Source: Pyxicephalus adspersus | Taxonomy: Eukaryota; Chordata; Amphibia; Anura; Pyxicephalidae | Reading direction: 5' to 3' | DNA: 64,000 bases | Assembly (NCBI RefSeq): GCF_032062135.1 | Contig: NC_092860.1 | Coordinates: 156,683,259-156,747,258, forward strand | Notes under the pieces: model-generated | What the model was told of the DNA's origin: nothing | Seen by the model: the letters and a program-made list of their open reading frames with translations, nothing else | Database searches by the model: none | Position numbers and translations under genes: made by a program | Part shown: piece by piece, positions 22,480 through 34,000 of the stretch | Numbering within the stretch: position 1 is the first letter of the stretch | How the letters are laid out: every line of letters starts with the position of its first letter

Positions 22480-23250
22480 CGCCAGAGATGTGCCAAGGCT
22501 GAAATAACGGCTCTAGGCCAAGCACATTCCCAGACCAGGGTTGCAAAGATGAAATTTCCAGCTGCTCCAGAGTCAATGAAGGTCTCAAGGGCAAGTGTGG
22601 ACTTGTTGTGGCAAAGCTGGATCAGGTCATCCAGAGACGAGGGAACCTCCTGACCAGCCTACTCATCCTTTACGCGGTTAGAAAGGCCTTGCCAGAAGGT
22701 AGTGTGGAGCACCTTATCGTTCCAGGCCAGTTCAGTTGCCAAGGAACGAACCTGTACTGCAAACTGACCTACATTAAGCGACCACTGATGGAGATGCAGA
22801 AGCATGCTGGCTACTGGGAAGGCACTCGCTAGTTCATCAAAGACGTTAAAGATGCTCAGGAAGACTTCAATATTACTAGTTACCAGATCCTTCTTTTCCC
22901 AGAGCGGAGATGCTCACGCAAGAGCTTCTCTAGACATTAGGAGACTATAAATGCCTCTTTTGCCTGGTTGGTGGGGAAGTTTTGTGGCAGAAGTTCAAAA
23001 TTGATGCTGCACTGGTTGATATAGCCACGGCAGGTCTTGGGGTCCCCAGAGAATCGCTGTGGAGGTGGTAAGTTAAGTGCAGAGGCCACAGTGATGACAG
23101 GAGGTGGGGCCTGGTGTGACAGCTGGTGCACTAAAGGAAACAAGCAGCTGATCGAGATGAACATTAGGAGCATGAAGCTGGTGAAGTCCCTGGATTTAGG
23201 TAGCTTCCGGGGCGTCAAGCCTCTGTGTGAGTAAATGGTTGGAACCTCCT
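22480..23250 (-). mobile_element. Ty3/Gypsy LTR retrotransposon: gag and protease start, minus strand
   Basis: Minus-strand gag: LPPPQRFSGDPKTCRGYINQ then CSINFELLPQNFPTNQAKEA, the Retrotrans_gag domain of the Sushi-like group (same family as the domesticated RTL/PEG10 genes). Lower down, ETFIDSGAAGNFIFATLVWE near 22600-22540 carries the aspartic protease DSGA motif. Frames are interrupted. The matching LTR follows at 23320-23631. Confidence 0.82.
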
Positions 23251-23319
23251 AAGGTCTGGGAAGAAATAGTAATGGTTCATGCAAACTATCACAATTAGAG
23301 AGCTATGGTCGTTAGGGGG

Positions 23320-23631
23320 TGCTATGACTTGCACAAAAGTGGTGTGAGCCCTGAGAAGGGCCAAGGCACAGAGTCTAAGCGGCAACCAGGTCTTCTCCAG
23401 AAGAAGCTGGACAGAGGAAACACTGTATTAAGCAGCAGGGGTACAGGAACTGGCTCAGCAGAACTAGGGGCTTAGCACTAGTGGAGACACATTGCACAAG
23501 TGCTATGTCTGAGCTAGCTTAACAGCCAGGGATGATAAAGAGGCTATTTTGATTGGCTGGTGGGTTGGTTTAAACTGATAACGCTTGGGAGCGTAGGCAT
23601 GTCCAGAGTCAGTACTGCCCGCAAGTGTGAC
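23320..23631 (-). repeat. Gypsy LTR, 5' copy for the minus-strand element
   Basis: Shares TTGCACAAAAGTGGTGTGAG at its left, AGCACTAGTGGAGACACATTGCAC and the end CAAGTGTGACA with the LTR at 48397-49099. On the minus strand it begins TGTCACACTTG and ends TAGCA, the TG...CA form. At 312 bp it is shorter than the other LTR (703 bp) by an internal deletion. Confidence 0.65.
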
Positions 23632-23759
23632 ACTCAGGACTGTGTGTGGTTGTTGTTTTTGTTGTCTTTGACTCTTGTTTTTGTTTTGTGATATGTAAGG
23701 ATTATTTTTTTAATTTAGTAGCAAGAGAAATAAATTGACCTCAAATATGTGCCTTATGG

Positions 23760-24260
23760 GCATCCCAGCTAGTGGCAGGGGAGGTATCTTTTGGGTCATT
23801 GAAATGGAAAAAATCTGTTAAATCATTTCTAATGGAAGTGCAGTGCGAAGGGACTCATTAAGTCTCCATGTTGGTCAGGGGTTTCTCATTTCAAGGCCTA
23901 AAAAATGGAATAAGGCTGGGTCATGACAAAGACAAATAGGGAATGCATGAGGATTGAATGAAAACTTGGTCTATTCTGAAATATTGTCTGTAAAAAGTAG
24001 AACGTATAGTCTCTAGCAAAAGAATTTTGCTCTCTCCAAACATCAAATAAATCAAAATATTGCAAAAGGGAGAATAATCCCAAACTTTGTTTCGAGGGTG
24101 TCTGTTGGTCAGAGCTGACATCTTATCTAGAATTTGGTCAAGAGCCAGGTTGGAGTCTGCTATCAGTATCAGAGATTCCTCTATCAAGCATGCCTTCAAA
24201 AAAATGCATATTAGCCTGTGGTAGGGGCATAGCAGACCAGGATGAAAACCAAAGCTTCAG
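23760..24260 (-). mobile_element. L1 endonuclease fragment, minus strand
   Basis: Minus-strand pieces LIADSNLALDQILDKMSALT, NKVWDYSPFCN and RDYTFYFLQTIFQNR correspond to the end of the L1 endonuclease (GDFN.VLD...DK, then D.WR, YTFYS...SRID). About 0.5 kb upstream of the V2R promoter block. Frameshifted. Confidence 0.6.
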
Positions 24261-24269
24261 CAAGTGTAC

Positions 24270-24711
24270 CAACCACCGTCTTTTAGTCATCTTTACAGAA
24301 TGACCGCGGTGTTGTCCTGATTGACTGATAGGTACATGAGGCTTTAGATACTACCACAACTTATTTATAGTCACAGTTTTTAGTTAAGGAATAATGAGCT
24401 TTGACTTGGTGATAGCTGGTCCCATCTTCAGCCACTGTCACCTTTGTTGGTCACTTCTGTCCACTTGTCACTGCAGAGAAATATAAAACGACATGAAATA
24501 CTAAATAAGACTAAAACAACAATCATCCACATTTGGTAAATAAAATACAATATATTTTCATGATTCTTCTGTAAGAGTGTTATTGTGCTCTTCACATAAA
24601 TATGGAGAGAAATATATAAGACAAGAACAGCCAGAGAATAAAAAGTATTATTCTGGTAAATAAAGATTTTATTTTAGAGAACAAGTATGTCTCTGCAAAT
24701 AGTTTTCCTCA
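24270..24711. other. Upstream flank of the V2R gene, no repeat recognised
   Basis: AT-rich sequence before the conserved core promoter block. Nothing beyond general AT bias can be supported here. Confidence 0.35.
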
Positions 24712-24746
24712 GACACTTCTCCAATCTAAATAAATCTCAGATATTG

Positions 24747-24754
24747 TATATAAA
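24747..24754 (+). promoter_or_regulatory. Probable TATA box of the V2R gene
   Basis: TATATAAA sits 64-71 bp upstream of the ATG, inside a block (24712-24830) that is also found before exon 1 of the minus-strand V2R pseudogene, where the matching TATA is at 54384-54391. By spacing, transcription would start near 24780 with a short 5' UTR. The block fades quickly upstream of about 24712, so it looks like core promoter plus leader. The transcription start is inferred. Confidence 0.55.
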
Positions 24755-24817
24755 CTGCTGGAGATCATCCCCTCCAGTGCAGAGGAAACACACCGCTGTC
24801 AGTGATTGTCCTCTGTC

Positions 24818-25062
24818 ATGGACGGATTCCTGATCCTCATTCTGCTCTCTGGGTTTGTGTCTATCCTAAAGGGACAATTCCTCACTGTATCTATACAAAC
24901 ACATTTCTCAATGTGTCACCTCAGAACTTGGCAGCCAATGTTTGAGTATGAGTATTACCAAGAAGGAGATGTGATTATTGGAGGGCTCTTTTCTGTCCAC
25001 AATTCCATCGAGATGCTCAGAATCAGAAACGGTGTGTTTGGTCTAATGTATTTCTGTAGGAA
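24818..25062 (+). CDS. V2R exon 1: signal peptide and N-terminus
   Basis: Residues 1-81 plus two bases of codon 82. It starts with a hydrophobic signal peptide ([20 protein letters not shown]) and contains the V2R N-terminal signature [17 protein letters not shown], the first strand and loop of the Venus-flytrap lobe 1. The exon ends at a strong donor, AA|GTAAGT, at 25063. The split codon AA|A is completed by exon 2. An exon 1 paralogue lies on the minus strand at 54092-54326. Confidence 0.92.
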
Positions 25063-28000
25063 GTAAGTACATTTTTACCATTTTCTTATTAATTTTTAAA
25101 TCCATCACAAAATCTCTCTGCTAATACCAGAAACAGAATTATTGTGTCACTGGAAATAATTTCTGTGATTTTCCTTGTTTTACTGTCACATTATGGGAAA
25201 AACTGAAGAAATATGGCCTGTGTGTAACTGGAAATGATTTTGGTCATTTTCTTTTATCTCTTCTTTTTAACCCCAATCTCTGTCTTTCTGTAGCAGTTGT
25301 ACAAAACAGCAGCTTGGTAAGTCTGCTCATTTTCCTTTTTGTCACTCCTGCAGGTTTGTCAATGTAATTTCACGGGATGATTTTCTAGTCAGTGAGAAGT
25401 CTGAATTGACCTGAGATTTTTCACATTCAAATTCAAACATCCAACAAGCACCAAACCAGATTCTTATCTCATATATTTGAACTCATAAAGCATCATGCAT
25501 GAGGTGCAATATTTGTCTGTGGTGAATCAAATCTAGTTAATAATCTGAATCTAGACAAATCCAAACCTGGAACACATAAGACAATGTCGGATTCTGTGAA
25601 ATTCTACCAAATCTTAAACAAGAACAATTTTGAAGATACATGGCCTGAACTTCACTCATTATCAAAAGATTACACACACTAATCACATCCTCACAAACTT
25701 CACTCTAGAATTGATCATATTTTCTTACAGTACTGTATTGGCTGATTTATGCACAGCCCAAATTCTAACAGTACCATGGTCATGATCCTGTAATTATTAC
25801 ATGTAAATCTCTAATACCTAAACCTCAGTCTTTTACATTTATGTTAAATGACTCCTTATTATAAAAAAACAATAACTCAATTTTCAACTATCATTAATAA
25901 ACCTAAGGAAAATTTCGATCTAAATAAACATTCAGTAACTAAATCTACTACTCTTTGGGATGCTTAAAAAGCAGTAATACGTGGTCATTTCATCCAGATA
26001 CCCTCTAGGCTTAAAAAAAGAATGTAAAACAATATCCACTAAATCAGAAATGGAACTTGAAACAGCCACAAAAATATTTATATCTAATCCTTCTCAATAT
26101 AATCCCCATAAACTTAGAATGGAACTAAATCTTTGCCCTACAGACCAAGCAGAAAAAAATCTTATGTTGGTATTATTCTAAAGCAAACAAACCGGATTCC
26201 CCATTGGCCAACTAGCTTAATCATTTTCATTCTGATCAACCACGCATTATACTGAAAACTAGTAAAAGCTCTTGTACTGGCAATCCAATTACAATTCTTA
26301 GATTTTCAAACTCAATTTAAAAAATTATATTCTTACTCAACAATATTTTCCCCAACAGCAGCTGATAATTTCTTTGCTGATCTAAATCTATCCTTCCTAA
26401 CCTGGATACAAGCCATTTATTCAAGGCCCAGTGCCACAAACAGGTATACAAGATTTCAATCAGAACAATGCCTAATACAAAAAGAAATACATCAAAGTTG
26501 TCCTTTATCTCCCCTATTATTTAACCTAGCTTTAGAACCCTCGGCCCAGCATATCAGACAACATAAAGATATCAAGGCATAGAAATACTGGGAATGCAGC
26601 ATAAACTATCAATGTTTGCGTATTACATTCTCCATCTTTCCTCTCCTCGCATCTCCCTTCCATCTTTACATTTATTTCTGCAAAAATTTTAACAATTATC
26701 AGGGCTAAAATAAAATCATTCCAAATCCCTAGCCATGAAAATAACCTTAAATCTCAATATTTGGACAATAAAAATGGACTACTAAACTCCCATATCTAGA
26801 TATTCTTCTAACTCCTTTCTTCTCAGATATATACAAAGCTATTTACCCACCTCGCCTAAATCAATCACAGTCATCTTTAGACAAATAGAAAAAGCTACCT
26901 AAATCTTGGTTTGGACGCATAAATGCAATAAAAATGTCATATCTCCCACGTTTTATTATATTTTTTTAGAGTTCTCCCAATTAGAGTAAAACCTTATATA
27001 CTTTGTTCATTGCAATCAAAAATTGAAAAATTTATAAGGGGCTCAACCCGCCCCCGCATAAACCGTAATACAGTATACAGAACCAAACTAAATGGAGGTC
27101 TAAATATCCGAATTTTAGATAATTACTATAAGGCTGCTCATATTGCCTCCCTCATTCAAATTCAAAGCACTACAAATCCCCCATTATGGGTACTTATAGA
27201 TTTGATAAACTTTAATCCTATTACACGTAATTCCATAATGTGGAATCCTCCAGTATATCGCCCTAATTATCTTAGTCCGCACCTACAACATCTACTAAAA
27301 ATATGGGATAGTGTTAAATCCTCTGGCAACCTTATATGAACACATTTACCATTATTACCAATATTAAAATGTCTCCTCTTCCCTCCAGGTTTAGAATCCC
27401 CTTCCAAATTTAAATGGTGGACAGATAAAGGATTTACTGACATATATTCCTTCTTAACTAATGAAGGAATAAAACCTTTTTTTTAAAATTCTCACATGAA
27501 ATCCCAGAATCTGAAAATCAAAACTACTTACAAATACATCATTTCATTTCATCTCTTATAAGAAGTAAATCTTAAAACCTTTGAATGTAAATGCAGAGAA
27601 AATCCACTTACTAACGGACTCATCGCGGACTCAACACAAACCTCACTACTATCTGCTAAATCACATAATAAAAACTCTATATATCTTTCTTATAAGTTAT
27701 CTTTATTACATTATATACATGTATTTTTCTTTTAGGTTATAACTTAAATTGTATCATTTCATGTTACTTAATTTTTATTGTAACATTGTATAATTTTATT
27801 GTTATACCATTATTGTAACAGAAAAAAAAATTCTGAATTCCAACCCAAATCTCTTCTCCACAGCCTGTTCACCAAGTTTAATATGGAGGCCCCCAGATAT
27901 CCACTTCCTCACTCAGTGGACTGTTTGCAGTAGTACATGTACAGGAGTAATACAAATAACGACAGTACACCATAAAGAATCGTTTAGTAAAAAAACAACA

Positions 28001-31000
28001 TATAATTGTCCACATCCACAACTGCAAATCCACTGTTACTCATAAAGAGCAATGGCTAGAACCTATCATTGTAAATCCATTGTTAATCATGATGAGCAAT
28101 GGCCAGAACCCACTATTGTAAATCCATTGTTGATCATGACTAGCAATGGCCAGAACCCACTATTGTAAATCCATTGTTAATCATGATAAGCAATGGCCAG
28201 AATCCACCATTGTAAATCCATTGTTAATCATGACTAGCGATGGCCAGAACCCACCATTGTAAATCCATTGTTGATCATGACGAGTGATCGCCAGAATTCA
28301 CCACTGTAATCCATTGTTAATCATGTTGAGCTATGGCCAGAACCCAATATTGTAAATCCATTGTTAATCATGATGAGGGATGGCCAGGACCTACTCTTGT
28401 AAATCTATTTTTAACCATGATGAGGGATGGCCAGAATCCACCATTGTAAATTCATTTGTTAATCATGACGAGCGATGGCCAGAACCCACCATTGTAAATC
28501 CATTGTTAATCATGACTAGCGATGGCCAGAACCCACCATTGTAAATCCATTGTTAATCATGATGAGCGATGGCCAGAACCCAATATTGTAAATCCATTGT
28601 TAATCATGATGAGGGATGGCCAGAACCCGATATTGTAAATCCAGTGTTAATCATGATGAGCGATGGCCAGAACCCGATATTGTAAATCCATTGTTAATCA
28701 TGATAATCGATGGCCAGGACCTACCCTTGTAAATCTATTGTTAACCATGATGAGGGATGGCCAGAGTCCACCATTGTAAATCCATTGTTAACCATGACGA
28801 GGGATGGCAAGAATCCACCATTGTAAATCCATTGTTAATCATGATGAGCGATGGCCAGAACCTACCCTTTTAAATCTATTATTAACCATGATGAGGGATG
28901 GCCAGAATCCACCATTGTACATCCATTGGTAATCATGACGAGCGATAGCCAGAATCCACCATTGTACATCTATTGTTAATCATGACGAGTGATAGCCAGA
29001 ATCCACCATTGATAATCTATTGTTAATCATGACGAGCGATAGCCAGATGACTATTCACTGCAGGTAGCAAACAGACATTGGTAAGAAGCCTCAACAGATA
29101 TCAAAGACTAGAAGAGGAAATCAGGAGCACGGCCACAGTAACAAGAGCAAAGGAACACAATATCCCGAGGAGATTTTTGCTCAGCGATCTTGCTGTAATT
29201 TTTCAATATAAAGCACTGACAGGAGATATTTTGCATTTTTTTTTAATATAATCTCTGACAAATATCAGATTAATAATTCCTAATTTGTCTAAAGATAATA
29301 ATTGTTATACATTCTACATTTTACAGACTGGACATAGCAGAATATGATTACATGATGGCATTTTTCTTTGCAATTGATGAGATTAACAAGGATACTGACC
29401 TGCTCCCTAACATTACTCTGGGCTATCATGTGTTTGACACGTGTGGGTTTACTATCAAATCAATAGATTCCACTCTAAAAATACTGTCCGGGTATAAGAA
29501 AAAAGCTCCAAATTACTCCTGTATGGAAAGCACTGAAGTCGTTGGATTTGTGGGTGATGCTACTTTTCCAACAACGCTGGCCACAGCCGAACTCCTAAAC
29601 ATTTACTGGTACCCCCAGGTAGATGGACTCTGATATTGTCATGATTTATCTAGAAAACTATCGATATATGTATATATATATAAATATATGTAGAAGCCAT
29701 AAGTTTATTATCAAAATTTCAGTGTTGGACCTTTTTTATTTAAAGACAAGACATCATAGAGGTAACCTAATCACTATGGGTATGATTCATTAGAGCTCTC
29801 TAAAGCTGGGGAAGATAGATTATCATAGAAGAACCTAAGTGAACCAGCAAACTTGGAATCGATCTGCTCCAGGATTGAAAAGCTTAGCCAACTAATAGCA
29901 AATTCTTTTTAGGAAATCCATTCCATGTTTGCTGGTTCAAGACTGTCTTCAGCAGTCTTAAAAAGATTTCATATATCTGACCCCATATATCAATATGCTA
30001 AAGTTATATCAATTTAGTAATTGAGTTTGTAAGACTTTACATGAGCTTGGAGGAAATTTGAGCTTTAATAAAAAAAAAAAAATAAATTGTATTGTAAAAG
30101 TCAAAATCTAGGAAAAGTTCCTTTTCTTTAATCTAATCTAAAGTCATAAAAAAAATTCCAAGTAAAATGTATATAAGGACAGAGAATTTCGGGTGGCTTG
30201 AACTAGCTATTCATGTGATTCTGTATAGATATATACATATGCACTCGTATGGCTTAATGGGAAGGTGTAAGGGCTGCAATGACCACATAGGAACCTTGAT
30301 TCCAAAGCAAAGAGCAGAGGAGGAAATCCAGCACTCAGGACAGGTTGTCCACTGCATGATCATAAGGGGATGATTTATCTAATAATTGCAATTAATTAGC
30401 GCTTCCTTTGTCATGACGGTGCCCAAAACTTCTAATATGATTGTAGAAGTTTTGGGCACCAACATGACAAAGGAATCGCTAACATAAAGGGATTTCACAT
30501 GAGTGATTTTTAATGAATGAAAACCTTTTTCACCTGTGTACATAGCAGAAAAAAACGCTGAAAGTGGTAACTCCGAGTCACACTCGGGGTAGCTAAAACA
30601 GTGATAAGTAATAGTAAATTGAGCCTTACCTGATCTGCCGGTGTCCTCCTTTGTCCTTCCCCCCTCCTCTCCGGTGTCTTCTGCATCTGATGAGTTACTG
30701 GGGAGTTCCCGGTGATGTTGGTGCATGCGGACGTTCAGTTCGGGGCGCGGTGGGGATTTCAAGTCTATTTGTATTACATTCAATACAAAATAACTGTACT
30801 GAATGCAATACAGTGGATTTATATGTGTAAAAGCAGTACATTGTCTTTCATAAAAATGTATTTTACAGTATAATATATTAGTGTAAGTTTATTTTTTTTA
30901 TTTTAATACATTTATTTAATTTATTTTTTTACATGATTTTGTGTTTCATGAAAAACAATGTACCGCTTTTAGACATAAAAAACCAGACACAAATGAACTG

Positions 31001-34000
31001 CCCGTTAGTACAACAATGCCATTGAAACAAAATTCCTTCAGTGTTTCATGGGCCAGGATGTAATGTTTGTATTTTGTATACTTGTATTATTAAACTTTTA
31101 ATTATTGCTGTCTGGCAACTTACTTTGGTGCTTTCTTTCTTTTGTGGCTGTATAAAAAAAGGTTGTACAACTTTCTGCCATACCAGAGTGGGGTGATTAA
31201 AAATTAAGGCTTGCTGTTAGGAGATGCTTATGGGGCTGGCAAATCTCTACTGTGCACCACCGCAGTATCTCTTCCCATGTATTCTGTCCAGCAGCGTCAC
31301 TTGCAGCAGCAAGGAAATAGCAGCATTGTCTGCTTCCCTTTAGCCGTGCAGCCTAAATGTACTTTCTCGGCATCCACAGCACACACTCTAAGGCTGTGCT
31401 CAGCTGAATGGGACTTTAAGAGCCGATTAGTGCTCCTGTGCTGCCATTGGCTGCTGAGGCTTTATAGCCTCTTTGCTCCCAGTGATCCATGCCTGTTGCA
31501 GCGTTTAGCTGGGCTGATCTGTGCTGGTGTATGATTTGTGTTTTTACTTTTGCTGACCATTACCTGTTCCTGACCCATCGATTATACACAACCTGGACCA
31601 ACCTCTGCCTTTGACCCCGACTCTGCTTGTGCCTACTCCCTCTGTACCTCGTTTGGTGGACTGATGGCCCGTCTATGACTGGCTTATACTCTGGATTAGT
31701 TATGTTTCTGTACTGCCTAATCTGTAGGCTCCTAGTCCGCTGCCAGCCCATCCCCAGACGCTATCCTTTGCGCAACAAGTCCTTGTTGAAACTGTGTGCT
31801 GGGAGACACAACCAGTCTTCCCAGACTGAGCTAAAGGATAACAGTTCGGCATTAGATTGGGGAACTGGTGTCTGATAAGCACCAGGTCCTTACGCTTGCA
31901 TTAGATATAGGTGTTAAAGAACAGTTTTGCATAAGCAAGTATTGGCCCAAATGTGGAAACACAGGTAGGTGTGGCAAACCTTAGATACAGGTGTGAAAAC
32001 CAAAAACGAGGGTCCACGAAAACTAAATGTTACACTTCAATTACCCTAAACCAGGGGTCAGCAACCTTTACTATCAAAAGAGCCATTTTGCCTCCTCTTC
32101 CACTAATGAAAAATAGTCTGGAGCCGCAAAACATCACACAGTTTATAAACTTTTAAAAGTTTTAATATTTTTTTAATTTTACCTGTTACAACAGGTGTGC
32201 ATGTGTAGGCCTACTTTGAAATAAATTAAACTCTGAACTATGCCCCTAGAAGCCTCCAGCTTCTAACGTATCATCCTGTTACATTAGCTGGAGGCTTCTA
32301 ACGTAACAGGGTAGATTTTTTTGATGGGCAGAGTTCTTTATGTTCTGACGATGCCTTAGCGATGAAATTTTAAGGGGTGTTAGCCACAGGTGTCCCTCAT
32401 TTGCAGCTTTAATTTTGTTCACCTGTACCCCCCAATCTTGAGTAATTGGGGTTCAGGTGCTAGAAGCCTCCAGCAATGTGTAACAGGGTAGATTATCTTG
32501 ATGGGCAGAGTTCTTTATTTTCTGACGATGCCTTAGCGATTCAATTGTAGGTGGTGTTAGCCATAAGTGTCCCCCACTTGCACCTCTAATTTGGTCACCT
32601 GTACCGCCTCCCCCCCGTTCCAGAGAAATTGGGGTTCAGATGCTAGATGCTTCCAGCAATGTGTAACAGGGTAGATTTTTTTGATAGGCAGAGTTTTTAT
32701 GAATTTTTAGGAGGTGTTAGCCACAGGTGTCCCGTACTTGCACCTCAAATTTTTTTCACCTGTACCCCCGTTTCCAGATAAATTGGGGTTTAGGTGCTGG
32801 AAGCCTCCAACAATGTGTAACAGGGTAGGGGTTTTTTGATGGGTGGAGTTTTTAGGAGGTGTTAGCCACAGGTGTCCCCCACTTGCACCTCTAATTTTGT
32901 TCACCTGTACCCCCTTCCGGTTCCAGAGAAATTGGGGTTCAGGTGCCTCCAGCAATGTGTAACGGTAGATTTTTTTGATGGGCAGAGTTCTTTATGTTCT
33001 GAGGATAGCCTAATAATTAAATTTTAGGGGGTGTTAGTCACAGGTGTCCCCCACTTGCACCTACATTTTTGGTTTGTACATCGCCGCGTTCCAGAGGAGT
33101 TGGGGTTCAAAGGAGGGGGATGTCATTGTACACACCCATTTGTACACGCCCCGTGGTAGATTTATTTCACTGGTAGATTTTTTTCATTAGAACACCGGAT
33201 AGGGAATCCCCCTCCTCCGCAGTGTCTTGGGAGGAAGGGGATCCCCCATCAGAGATCTCCCCGCGGCAGCCAAAGGGAGCCACAACAAGGAGGCTGAAGA
33301 GCCGCATGCGGCTCCGGAGCCACAGGTTGCAGACCCCTGCCCTAAACTTATCAAGGTAACTACGATAGTTTCACCAGAGTAGATGGATGGGCTGAGGGAC
33401 CCCTAAACTAGAGAGACACAGGGCAGATTTTGCTGCTCCTGGGTACATAACAGCAGTTTTTTGTGTACCCTTGAGTTACTAACAACGTGGTTTTACTGTG
33501 AACATCTGTTTGTTAAAAAATTACTAATTTGGAGACAACAAAAAAATGTACCAGATCCTTCTTTGGGCAGACAGTCTGAAGGGTCCAAAAAGAGGACGAC
33601 AATTGTGCAGCACCCCCTTTTGTCTCCATACCATGACACATGGATTCCCACTTTACAAAGTCCATACTTATGCCACTAGCTGTCCCTCAAAGCGGCTCAC
33701 AATCTAATATCTGTACCTATTCATATGTAACTTTATATATGTTAATGTTTATGTATGTTAATCTTTCATACAGTCTTAGGTCAATTTTGGGGGGGTTGAC
33801 ACCCTTTCTTCATGGTACGTCAGTTAATTGCCAGACCCAAAGTTATTGGAAACAATGGATATAAAGAATGAGGATACCTGGGGTGTTTCTTCCTGCTTTT
33901 GAGATTCACTTAGCTGCTTTTGTATAGTTGACAGACATCATCTCCATGACAATTTTATGGGGATGCTCCATTTGTTTGGAATATATTGGATTTATCACTT

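Larger units (their letters stand above)
25063..29326 (+). other. V2R intron 1
   Basis: 4264 bp. From 25063 to about 25880 no repeat is recognised. It then holds a plus-strand L1 (25900-27780) and a 47-bp minisatellite (28015-29048); the last 280 bp lead to a clean acceptor (ATTTTACAG). Confidence 0.85.

Noticed and set aside
28015..29048. Regular 47-bp array considered as a CRISPR array
   Set aside because: The whole unit repeats with scattered substitutions; there are no unique spacers between constant repeats, and the context is a vertebrate intron.
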